Shown: in pieces, positions 9,207 to 15,791 of the stretch
Position numbering within the stretch: position 1 is the first letter of the stretch
Layout of the letters: every line of letters begins with the position of its first letter
Source of the DNA: Clostridia bacterium
GTDB lineage: Bacteria > Bacillota > Clostridia > Oscillospirales > CAG-272
Assembly: GCA_017631215.1 (NCBI GenBank)
Contig: JAGBTR010000260.1
Span: 1-18,460 of the forward strand
Length of the DNA: 18,460 nucleotides
Direction of reading: 5' to 3'
Notes under the pieces: model-generated
What the model saw: only the letters and a program-made list of their open reading frames with translations
Database searches by the model: none
Told to the model about the DNA's origin: nothing
Position numbers and translations under genes: made by a program

Positions 9207-10316
9207 TCAATTCTCCTTGATCTCGGTTTTTTTTGCGTCCCGAATGGCACGGATCTCCGAGAGCAAGCGCGGGATCAGCTCACTCTCGGGCAGCTTTTCG
9301 ATAATCTCACCGTGACGGAACAGAAGTCCCTCGCCACAGCCGCCTGCAATGCCAATGTCTGCCTCGCGCGCCTCACCGGGGCCGTTGACCACACATCCCA
9401 TCAGAGCAACCTTGATGGGCAGGCGATCGAGTCTCTCTGCGCGTACCGCCTCCTTGAAGCGTGCGGACAACGAAATCAGATCGATTCGGGTGCGTCCGCA
9501 GGTCGGGCAGCTAACGATATCCATACCGCTCTGTCCTTCGATGTGCAGTGAGTCGAGAATACGACGAGCCGCCGCGATCTCCTCGACGGGGTCATCGGTC
9601 AGCGAGACACGAAGCGTGTCACCAATACCGTCGCAAAGCAATGCGCCAATACCGATCGCACTCTTGACCATCGCGATATCCCCACCGCCGGCCTCGGTCA
9701 CACCGAGATGAAGCGGATAGGCGCAGCGCGAGGCCAGCAGACGGTTGGCGGCGATCATCGTTTCGACGGTCGAGGCCTTGATCGAGATGACAATATCCTC
9801 AAAATTGAATTTTTCCAAAAGGGCGCTATGATAAAGCGCACTGTCACACAGCGCCTGTGCTGTGGGGGCGCCGTATTTGGCCAGGAGATGCTTTTCGAGC
9901 GAGCCGCTATTGACACCAATGCGGATGGGAATGCTGCGCGTGCGGCAGGCGTCAGCTACCTGACGGACACGGTCGTCATCACCGATATTGCCCGGGTTGA
10001 TACGGATCTTATCCACGCCCAGCTCGGCGCAACGAAGTGCGACTCGATAGTCGAAATGGATGTCTGCAACGATGGGAATACGTACACCGCGCGCACGCAG
10101 AGCGGGAATATTCTCAGCCGCCTCGACATCGGGAACCGTCACGCGCACAATATCACAGCCCGCCTCCTGCAAGCGCAGGATCTGCGCCGCCGTTGCCTCG
10201 ACGTCGTAGGGCGAGGTGTTGGTCATAGATTGGATCGCGATGGGCGCGTCGCCGCCGATGCGGACGTCTCCCACGCGAACGACATTCGTTTTTCTTCTGA
10301 TTTCCTGATAATTCAA
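9207..10316 (-). CDS. ispG: 4-hydroxy-3-methylbut-2-en-1-yl diphosphate synthase (IspG/GcpE)
   Basis: This iron-sulfur enzyme converts MEcPP to HMBPP, the penultimate step of the MEP isoprenoid pathway. The protein has about 369 residues, normal for the bacterial form. The N-terminal TIM-barrel part carries VGDVRIGGDAPIAIQSMTN, ADIHFDYRVAL and DKIRINPGNIG. The C-terminal part carries the cluster cysteines in SCPTCGR (about residue 270) and GCVVNGPGEA (about residue 306). There is no ATG at the start. The TTG at 10316 has GAGGG seven bases upstream and gives MNYQEIRRKT. A TTG at 10322 would leave only one base after GAGGG. The gene lies 18 nt after rseP and one base before polC, in the same operon as dxr of the same pathway. 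Confidence 0.96.
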   Translation of the reverse strand: MNYQEIRRKTNVVRVGDVRIGGDAPIAIQSMTNTSPYDVEATAAQILRLQEAGCDIVRVTVPDVEAAENIPALRARGVRIPIVADIHFDYRVALRCAELGVDKIRINPGNIGDDDRVRQVADACRTRSIPIRIGVNSGSLEKHLLAKYGAPTAQALCDSALYHSALLEKFNFEDIVISIKASTVETMIAANRLLASRCAYPLHLGVTEAGGGDIAMVKSAIGIGALLCDGIGDTLRVSLTDDPVEEIAAARRILDSLHIEGQSGMDIVSCPTCGRTRIDLISLSARFKEAVRAERLDRLPIKVALMGCVVNGPGEAREADIGIAGGCGEGLLFRHGEIIEKLPESELIPRLLSEIRAIRDAKKTEIKEN

Positions 10317-10334
10317 CGTCAAGCCCTCGTTTTC

Positions 10335-11399
10335 TTAAAACAGTCCAATTACGTCTTTTCCGACCACCAGCACCATCAGTGCGAGCAGTACGACAATACC
10401 AATGAAATGAATTCTTGCCTCGATCTCCTTGGGAACGGGGCGACGGATGATGGCCTCGACGGCAAGGAAGACGAAGCGTCCGCCGTCCAATGCCGGAAAC
10501 GGAAGCAGGTTGAATACGCCGAGGTTGATCGAAATGATCGCCGTAATATTCAGCACGTATTGCAGGATCTGCTTGCCCGTCCAATTACTGTCTGTGATGG
10601 TATCCTTGACCGCCGCCGTCACGCCGATGGGACTGGAGAGCGATTCGACCGAATAGCGCCCCGTCACCAGATTGGCAAGGCTGTCCCACACCATTTTGAC
10701 TAGCGACACGGCACGGTGCCACGAGGCACGGAGCAATTGCCCCACATTGGGATGCTGAATACCATAGACAAAAAAATCATATTCGCCGAACACGCTTCCC
10801 TTCTCCTCAAACTGCGGGAAAACGACGTTCTCAAGAACGACACGCTCACCGTCACGCAAAACGGTCAGCGACAGCGGCTCATAGCCCTGACTCATAATCT
10901 CATAGGTCAGCTCCTCACCCGTATGCACGCGGGTTTCGTTGACCTTCAACACCGTATCCCCGATTTCAAGCCCGCCCTCGGCACAGCTGGTCGCCTCCTC
11001 TTTAAATTTGGCGATGGTCGTCGAGGCGAGCAGGTCGCGCGTCAGACAGACAATGATGAACACGATCAAAAAGCCAAGCACCAGATTCATCGCCGCACCT
11101 GCAACGACGATCAGCATTCTCTGCCAGACTCGCTTACAGCTAAAGGAGTCGGGTGCGTCGACGTCCTCATCCTCGCCGCTCATACTGACGTAGCCACCGA
11201 TAGGAAAGGCACGAAGTGAGAGCAGCGTTCCCTGCTTTTTTGATTTCTTCTGCAAGATCTTGGGTCCCATACCGATGGAAAACTCATTGATACGGACACC
11301 GCACAGTCGGGCGACCATATAGTGCCCGAATTCATGGATCATGATCAAAAGACCAAAGACCAACAGAGCGACGACGATATAAACGATCGTCACACGCAT
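10335..11399 (-). CDS. rseP: Site-2 intramembrane zinc metalloprotease (RseP/RasP family)
   Basis: The family cuts transmembrane anti-sigma factors and leftover signal peptides inside the membrane. The protein has 354 residues. TM1 carries the zinc-binding HEFGH (residues 22-26), followed by GPKI and the FPIGGYV loop typical of the family. A second hydrophobic segment is near RMLIVVAGAAMNLVLGF. A central PDZ domain follows (CAEGGLEIGDTVLKVNETRV), then C-terminal membrane segments with NLLPFPALDGGR, whose aspartate (about residue 300) is the third zinc ligand. I chose the ATG at 11399 with AAGGGAG just upstream; a GTG at 11402 directly before it is possible. It lies 30 nt after dxr, the position it holds in many Firmicutes operons. 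Its substrates here are unknown. Confidence 0.95.
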   Translation of the reverse strand: MRVTIVYIVVALLVFGLLIMIHEFGHYMVARLCGVRINEFSIGMGPKILQKKSKKQGTLLSLRAFPIGGYVSMSGEDEDVDAPDSFSCKRVWQRMLIVVAGAAMNLVLGFLIVFIIVCLTRDLLASTTIAKFKEEATSCAEGGLEIGDTVLKVNETRVHTGEELTYEIMSQGYEPLSLTVLRDGERVVLENVVFPQFEEKGSVFGEYDFFVYGIQHPNVGQLLRASWHRAVSLVKMVWDSLANLVTGRYSVESLSSPIGVTAAVKDTITDSNWTGKQILQYVLNITAIISINLGVFNLLPFPALDGGRFVFLAVEAIIRRPVPKEIEARIHFIGIVVLLALMVLVVGKDVIGLF

Positions 11400-11429
11400 C
11401 ACACTCCCTTCATATCAAATATGTGTAAA

Positions 11430-12593
11430 TTACAAATAACGCTTTGCCGTCTCACGCGCCAGGCGATCGTAACCGAGGATATCCTCGAGCGAATGCGCCT
11501 TCGCGGCATCGGGCAGCTGCTCCACCGTCTGGACAACGGTATCGAACAGCGCAGTAAAGCCGATGCGCCCGTGGAGGAAGGCATCGACCGCCACCTCATT
11601 GGCGGCATTCAGCACGGCGGGCACGGCTCCGCCCCGTCGCATCGCCTCACGCGCCAACGGAAGCAGCACAAAGGTCTCTTCGTCGGGCGCGGCAAAGGTA
11701 AGCTTGCCCAGCTTGACCAGATCGAGCGGTGCAATACACCCCGCCTCGCGGTGGGGATGCGTCAGCGCGTGCTGGATGCAATGCCGCATATCGGGCACCG
11801 ACATCTGCGCCATCACGCTACCGTCAATATATTCGACCATCGAGTGAATTATACTCTCGCGGTGAACGACCACATCCACGCGCTCGGCGGGAATATCAAA
11901 CAGATACGCCGCCTCGATGACCTCAAAGCCCTTGTTCATCATCGACGCGCTGTCGATCGTGATCTTCGCGCCCATACTCCACGTCGGGTGTGCCAGCGCA
12001 TCCTCGGCGCGAACGCCGACAAGCTCGTCGCGCGTGCGACCGAAAAAGGGACCGCCCGATGCGGTCAGCAGCAGCCGCTTGACCTCGCGGTGCTCACCAG
12101 CCTGCAGACACTGCGCCACGGCACAGTGCTCACTGTCCACGGGGCGAATATGAATGCCTCGCGTCCGCGCCTCACGCATCACGATCTCACCTGCCACGAC
12201 CAGCGATTCCTTATTGGCCAGTGCCAGCTGCTTATTCGCACGCAAGACCGCCAGCGTCGAGGCAAGGCCTGCCTCACCGATGATGGCATTGAGTGCAATG
12301 GGGGCATCGGACGCCGCGATCATCTCAGGGATGCCGTCCGCACCGCCATAGACGCGAACGGACGTATCCGCCAGACGGACGCGCAGCTCTGCCGCCGCGC
12401 TCTCATCGCCCATCGCGCACATTTTTACTTGAAATTTTCTTGCCTGCGCCTCGACCGCATTCACGTCGCGGTGAGCACAGATCGCCTCCACGGGCGTTCC
12501 CGTCCGTTCAGCGACGTCCAGCGCCTGTGTTCCGACCGAGCCCGTCGAGCCGAGCACGATCAGCGGCGCGCGATTCTCATAGTTGTTTTCCAT
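11430..12593 (-). CDS. dxr: 1-deoxy-D-xylulose-5-phosphate reductoisomerase
   Basis: This enzyme makes 2-C-methyl-D-erythritol 4-phosphate from DXP with NADPH, the first committed step of the MEP pathway. Its 387 residues are normal. The Rossmann motif is GSTGSVGTQALDV (about 15-27). NKESLVVAG and the metal-binding VDSEH (about 151-155) follow, then GGPFF and IDSASMMNKGFEVIEA (about 215-235). The catalytic loop after VDSEH reads CAVAQCL, where relatives usually have SAIFQCL or NAIFQ. Metal-ligand Asp and Glu are kept, so activity is expected. The ATG begins one base after the cdsA stop, suggesting translational coupling; the upstream SD (GGTGG) is weak. Confidence 0.96.
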   Translation of the reverse strand: MENNYENRAPLIVLGSTGSVGTQALDVAERTGTPVEAICAHRDVNAVEAQARKFQVKMCAMGDESAAAELRVRLADTSVRVYGGADGIPEMIAASDAPIALNAIIGEAGLASTLAVLRANKQLALANKESLVVAGEIVMREARTRGIHIRPVDSEHCAVAQCLQAGEHREVKRLLLTASGGPFFGRTRDELVGVRAEDALAHPTWSMGAKITIDSASMMNKGFEVIEAAYLFDIPAERVDVVVHRESIIHSMVEYIDGSVMAQMSVPDMRHCIQHALTHPHREAGCIAPLDLVKLGKLTFAAPDEETFVLLPLAREAMRRGGAVPAVLNAANEVAVDAFLHGRIGFTALFDTVVQTVEQLPDAAKAHSLEDILGYDRLARETAKRYL

Positions 12594-12594
12594 A

Positions 12595-13431
12595 TCAAGC
12601 CACCGTAAACAAGCCCGTCACCGCGGTGATCACGTAGAGAACGAGTGCGACCGCCATAACCGAGTCAAAGCGATCCAGCACGCCACCGTGTCCCGGGAAC
12701 AGCTTGCCGTAATCCTTAACACCATAGGTGCGCTTGATGGCCGACATCAAAAGGTCGCCCACCTGCGACACGATCGAAACGAACAGACCGCTCACACCCA
12801 GCATCAAATAATTTGCCGTTATATCACCGTCCGATACGACGCTGACGATATAGCCGTAGAGCAACATTGCGCCGATGCAGAACAGCGTACCACCAACGCT
12901 TCCTTCGATCGTTTTCTTGGGACTGACGTCAGGGATGAGCTTGTGCTTGCCGAAAAAGCGCCCCGTGAAATAGGCAAAGGTATCGGTCACCCACGCGCCG
13001 ATAAAGCAGATGAGATAGACGTATGCTCCCTGCTCGGTTGCATAGCGCAAAAGTCCCATCGCGCAAAAGGCGGCGATGATGTAAAGACAACTCATAAAGG
13101 AGACCGACGCGTCGGACAGCGTCAGCTTACCGCGCGAAAAGGTCATCACGGCAAAGACGCAGATGAGACCGATCAGCACCGCCAGAACGGCATAGTGCTC
13201 CGTCTCTTCGCGCGTCAGCCAGAACGTCATCAGCGGAAACGCGACCGCCAAGACGCAGGTAGGAACCGTGATCGCCCACTTACGCCAAAGGCTCGTACAG
13301 CGAAGCATCTCCAGCACGGCGACAAGAGACAAAAGCGCCAGCACCGCCGCAAAGACGACCGTGTCCGAAAACCACAGCACGGGCAAAAAAACAGCAATGG
13401 CAACGATCGCCGTAATTATTCTTGTCAACAT
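12595..13431 (-). CDS. cdsA: Phosphatidate cytidylyltransferase (CDP-diacylglycerol synthase)
   Basis: This membrane enzyme makes CDP-diacylglycerol from phosphatidic acid and CTP, the branch point for bacterial phospholipids. The protein has 278 residues with about eight hydrophobic segments. The C-terminal signature is complete: KKTIEGSVGG, then SQVGDLLMSAIKR, and KDYGKLFPGHGGVLDRFDS, which carries the family's metal- and substrate-binding residues. I chose the ATG at 13431 because GGAGG lies eight bases upstream. A TTG at 13446 in the same frame would add five residues (MEAIF) but would swallow that ribosome binding site. It sits 18 nt after uppS. Confidence 0.96.
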   Translation of the reverse strand: MLTRIITAIVAIAVFLPVLWFSDTVVFAAVLALLSLVAVLEMLRCTSLWRKWAITVPTCVLAVAFPLMTFWLTREETEHYAVLAVLIGLICVFAVMTFSRGKLTLSDASVSFMSCLYIIAAFCAMGLLRYATEQGAYVYLICFIGAWVTDTFAYFTGRFFGKHKLIPDVSPKKTIEGSVGGTLFCIGAMLLYGYIVSVVSDGDITANYLMLGVSGLFVSIVSQVGDLLMSAIKRTYGVKDYGKLFPGHGGVLDRFDSVMAVALVLYVITAVTGLFTVA

Positions 13432-13449
13432 AAAGATCGCCTCCAATGA

Positions 13450-14163
13450 TCAAAGCCCGCCGTAGCGCCGCTTTCTGGTGTAAAATTCCCGAATGACGTC
13501 GTCGACGTCCTCAGGGGAAAAATCAGGCCAAAGCTTTTTGCTGAAATACAGCTCAGCGTAGGCCGCCTGCCACAAAAGGAAATTCGAGATGCGAAGATCG
13601 CCTCCCGTACGGACGATGATGTCAGGATCGCCGCTTTTGGCGGTATACAGTGCCTCACTCATCGCCTGCTCGGTGATCGGTGTATCGGTCGAGCGAAGCT
13701 GCTCGGCCGCGCGGCAAAGCTCGGCACGTGCGCCATAGTTGATGGCAATATTGAGCGTCATACGGCCGTCCGCCGTGATCTCCTCCACACGGGTCATCTT
13801 TTCCTGCAGGGACGGGCGCAGCGGGCTGCGGTCACCGATAAAGCAGAAGCGGACGCTGTGTCCCTCCATTTCCTTTTCGCTGGAATCGATATACTCCTCG
13901 AGCAGATCCATGATCGCATCGACCTCGCGCGCGGGGCGCTTCCAGTTCTCGGTCGAAAACGCATAGACCGTCATCGCCTCAAAGCCAAGAGACTCGCAGT
14001 GTAGCGCGATCTTCTGAAAGGCCTTTGCGCCGATCTTATGTCCCTGCTCTCGAGGCAAGCCGCGCTTTTGTGCCCAGCGCCCATTGCCGTCCATAATAAA
14101 TGCAATATGGCGAAGCCGACCGTCCAGCACGACGGGTCGGCGATTTCGGACAAACAGTGCCAT
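13450..14163 (-). CDS. uppS: Isoprenyl (undecaprenyl) diphosphate synthase, cis type
   Basis: This cytosolic enzyme extends farnesyl diphosphate with isopentenyl diphosphate in cis to make the C55 lipid carrier for wall polymers. The 237 residues match the family. HIAFIMDGNGRWA (residues 19-31) holds the catalytic aspartate D25. TVYAFSTENWKRP and the C-terminal RTGGDLRISNFLLWQAAYAELYF complete the substrate pocket. The ATG has AAGGA eight bases upstream, partly inside a predicted hairpin (14167-14191). Its precursors come from dxr and ispG in the same operon. Exact chain length (C55) is inferred from the family. Confidence 0.96.
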   Translation of the reverse strand: MALFVRNRRPVVLDGRLRHIAFIMDGNGRWAQKRGLPREQGHKIGAKAFQKIALHCESLGFEAMTVYAFSTENWKRPAREVDAIMDLLEEYIDSSEKEMEGHSVRFCFIGDRSPLRPSLQEKMTRVEEITADGRMTLNIAINYGARAELCRAAEQLRSTDTPITEQAMSEALYTAKSGDPDIIVRTGGDLRISNFLLWQAAYAELYFSKKLWPDFSPEDVDDVIREFYTRKRRYGGL

Positions 14164-14166
14164 CTT

Positions 14167-14226
14167 CTATATCCTTATAGTCAGAATATAGGAAATCGGG
14201 CGAAATATGACAGTCATATTTCGCCC
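14167..14226 (-). promoter_or_regulatory. Two adjacent RNA hairpins between frr and uppS
   Basis: The 88-bp gap holds a perfect 13-bp stem with a 3-base loop (arms 14198-14210 and 14214-14226). A second stem of 8 bp with one GU pair follows (arms 14184-14191 and 14167-14174, loop TGACTATAA). On the minus strand the second hairpin contains the AAGGA of uppS, with AA in the loop and GGA in the stem. No T-tract follows the first hairpin, so it is not a standard terminator. RNA processing, 3' end protection of frr or translational control of uppS would fit. The structures are read directly; the function is inferred. Confidence 0.5.
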
Positions 14227-14251
14227 ATCTTATTGTCAGATCGCGGAGGCG

Positions 14252-14806
14252 TCAGATCTCCATGATCTCCTTTTCCTTCTTGGCGTAGATCTCATCGATC
14301 TTCTTGGTGTAGCGATCCGTCACATCCTGGATCGACTTCTCTGCGTTCTTCAGATCGTCCTCGGTCAAAAGGCCGTCCTTCTTCTGCTTCTTGGCATCCT
14401 CGTTTGCATCGCGACGGATGTTACGAATCGCAACCTTAGCATCCTCGGAATACTTCTGAACCTGCTTCTTGATCTCCTTACGGCGCTCCTCGGTCAGCTG
14501 CGGGAAGGACAGTCGGATGACCTTACCGTCGTTCATCGGCGTGATACCGATATCCGACATCAGAATGGCCTTCTCCATCGCCTTGAGCGTGGTCGAGTCG
14601 TAAGGGGTGATGGTCAGCGTTCTGGCATCGGCAACGCGGATGTCAGCCATCGTGTTAATGGGTGTGGGAGAGCCGTAATACTCAAAATTTACGTTGGCAA
14701 GGACACCGGCATTGGCCTGCGATGCACGCACCGTGCTGATGGTATTCTCAAACGAGGCAACCGCCTTCTCTGCTCTCTGCTCCATGGGCTTGGTATCAAA
14801 CTTCAT
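14252..14806 (-). CDS. frr: Ribosome recycling factor
   Basis: RRF splits post-termination ribosomes together with EF-G. The 184 residues match the family (about 185). Three-helix domain I forms from the N- and C-terminal thirds (KPMEQRAEKAVASFENTIS, then the long charged helices from about residue 105 ending EIYAKKEKEIMEI). Domain II holds the conserved YYGSPTPINTMADI and DARTLTITPYD. The usual RTGRASP is changed to STVRASQANAGVL, a mild difference. The start is secure: AAGGAGG lies eight bases before the ATG. It lies 56 bp after pyrH, its usual neighbour. A small perfect hairpin (AGCGGT / ACCGCT, 14826-14840) stands just upstream of the ribosome binding site. Confidence 0.96.
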   Translation of the reverse strand: MKFDTKPMEQRAEKAVASFENTISTVRASQANAGVLANVNFEYYGSPTPINTMADIRVADARTLTITPYDSTTLKAMEKAILMSDIGITPMNDGKVIRLSFPQLTEERRKEIKKQVQKYSEDAKVAIRNIRRDANEDAKKQKKDGLLTEDDLKNAEKSIQDVTDRYTKKIDEIYAKKEKEIMEI

Positions 14807-14862
14807 GATTCGTTCCTCCTTATGTAGCGGTTATACCGCTGTTTTGAATTATAAAATACGTT

Positions 14863-15585
14863 TTAATTATGGATCTCTGTACCGATGCGCTCACCCATCG
14901 CGACACGATAGATGTTCTCCGGGTCGGAAAGTCCAAAGGCATAACAACGAATGCCATTATCGCGACAGAAGATGGTCGCGGTCATATCCAACGCACGAAG
15001 ATCGCGCTCGATCATCTCGTTATAGGTCAGTTCCTCGAAGCGGGTCGCTGTCGGATCCTTTTTGGGATCGGCACTGTAAACGGCGTCGATGTTCTTGGCC
15101 ATCAGAATAACATCGGCCTCGATCTCGGCGGCACGCAGTGCGGCGGCTGTATCGGTCGAGAAGAACGGCAGACCCGTTCCGCAACCGAAGATGACGACCT
15201 TACCGTCCTCCAGCGCCTTGACCGCGTCGCGGGTAGAATAGACGTCGGCAAAGGTCTGCATATTCACAGCGGTCATCACGCACGCGGGAATGCCCTCCTG
15301 CTCGAAGGAATCCTGCAGAGCCAGCGCGTTGATCGTCGTTGCCAGCATACCCATATGGTCGGCACGCGCGCGGTTCATCTTACCGCCCTGTCGACCGCGC
15401 CAGATGTTACCGGCACCGCACAAGACACCGATCTGCACGCCTGCTTCGTGGCATTGCTTCACGACCTTGGCAACGCGTTGAATAAAATCGAAATCAAGGA
15501 TCTCGTCACCGCCGTTGGCGAGTGCCTCGCCCGACAGCTTGAGCAATACACGCTTGTATTTGGGATTTGTCTGATTATTTTCCAT
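14863..15585 (-). CDS. pyrH: UMP kinase
   Basis: Bacterial UMP kinase (amino-acid kinase fold, hexameric) phosphorylates UMP to UDP with ATP. The 240 residues match the family. The N-terminal phosphate-binding KLSGEAL (about 16-22) is followed by GAGNIWRGRQGG, where most relatives have GGGN. Then come MNRARADHMGMLATTINALAL, VNMQTFADVYS and the nucleotide loop GTGLPFFSTDTAAALRAAEI (about 135-154). The C-terminal part carries KNIDAVYSADPKKDP and YNEMIERDLRALDMTA. The ATG follows AGAGGAG at seven bases. It is the first gene of the operon here, with its own promoter and a terminator-like hairpin in its short leader. Confidence 0.96.
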   Translation of the reverse strand: MENNQTNPKYKRVLLKLSGEALANGGDEILDFDFIQRVAKVVKQCHEAGVQIGVLCGAGNIWRGRQGGKMNRARADHMGMLATTINALALQDSFEQEGIPACVMTAVNMQTFADVYSTRDAVKALEDGKVVIFGCGTGLPFFSTDTAAALRAAEIEADVILMAKNIDAVYSADPKKDPTATRFEELTYNEMIERDLRALDMTATIFCRDNGIRCYAFGLSDPENIYRVAMGERIGTEIHN

Positions 15586-15599
15586 AGAAGAGCTCCTCT

Positions 15600-15625
15600 A
15601 AAAACGGCGCGCCTCGGCACACCGT
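15600..15625 (-). terminator. Terminator-like hairpin in the pyrH leader (possible attenuator)
   Basis: The minus strand forms a 10-bp GC-rich stem with two GU pairs (arms 15625-15616 and 15613-15604, loop GA), running straight into five T. It stands between the pyrH promoter and its AGAGGAG ribosome binding site and takes up most of a leader of about 48 nt. Its form is that of an intrinsic terminator, which would act as an attenuator for the whole operon. No competing antiterminator was identified. Confidence 0.6.
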
Positions 15626-15640
15626 TGCCTTATCTTCTCT

Positions 15641-15669
15641 ATTTTACTACAAAACGGTGGTTTTGTAAA
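15641..15669 (-). promoter_or_regulatory. Sigma-A promoter of the pyrH-polC operon
   Basis: The minus strand reads -35 TTTACA (15669-15664), a 17-bp spacer and -10 TAAAAT (15646-15641), with A-rich sequence upstream. The expected transcription start is near 15633. No comparable promoter was seen further down the operon, so it probably drives all eight genes. Confidence 0.75.
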
Positions 15670-15683
15670 CAGCATTTTGTAAA
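15648..15683. promoter_or_regulatory. Palindrome and repeated half-site in the pyrH promoter (candidate operator)
   Basis: A perfect inverted repeat, arms TACAAAAC (15648-15655) and GTTTTGTA (15660-15667) around GGTG, covers the spacer and most of the -35 box. A further TTTTGTAAA at 15675-15683 repeats the 15661-15669 sequence 14 bp away. Binding there would be expected to block polymerase. I recognise no known regulator's consensus. Confidence 0.45.
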
Positions 15684-15743
15684 TTTATCGCGGATTTTTT
15701 ATTTTTGGACAAAATGCACAGAAGCCACTCGCATTCTTTTATC

Positions 15744-15782
15744 CGACAAAAAAGAAGCGACAGAATCGTTGACTCTGTCGCT
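15744..15782 (-). terminator. Intrinsic terminator of the surface-protein unit
   Basis: Ten bases after the stop at 15792, the minus strand forms a 9-bp perfect stem (AGCGACAGA / TCTGTCGCT, arms 15782-15774 and 15764-15756) followed by TTCTTTTTT. It separates the surface module from the pyrH operon. Confidence 0.88.
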
Positions 15783-15791
15783 GTGGTTTTG

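Noticed and set aside
9206..9250. Fifteen-residue N-terminal extension of PolC
   Set aside because: It would overlap the end of ispG, whereas the ATG at 9205 has a good ribosome binding site and starts one base after the ispG stop.
10317..10322. Upstream TTG start for ispG
   Set aside because: GAGGG would be only one base from this codon; the TTG at 10316 has ideal spacing.
14848..14853. TATAAT between pyrH and frr as a separate frr promoter
   Set aside because: No acceptable -35 box is found 16 to 18 bp upstream, so an AT-rich coincidence is more likely.
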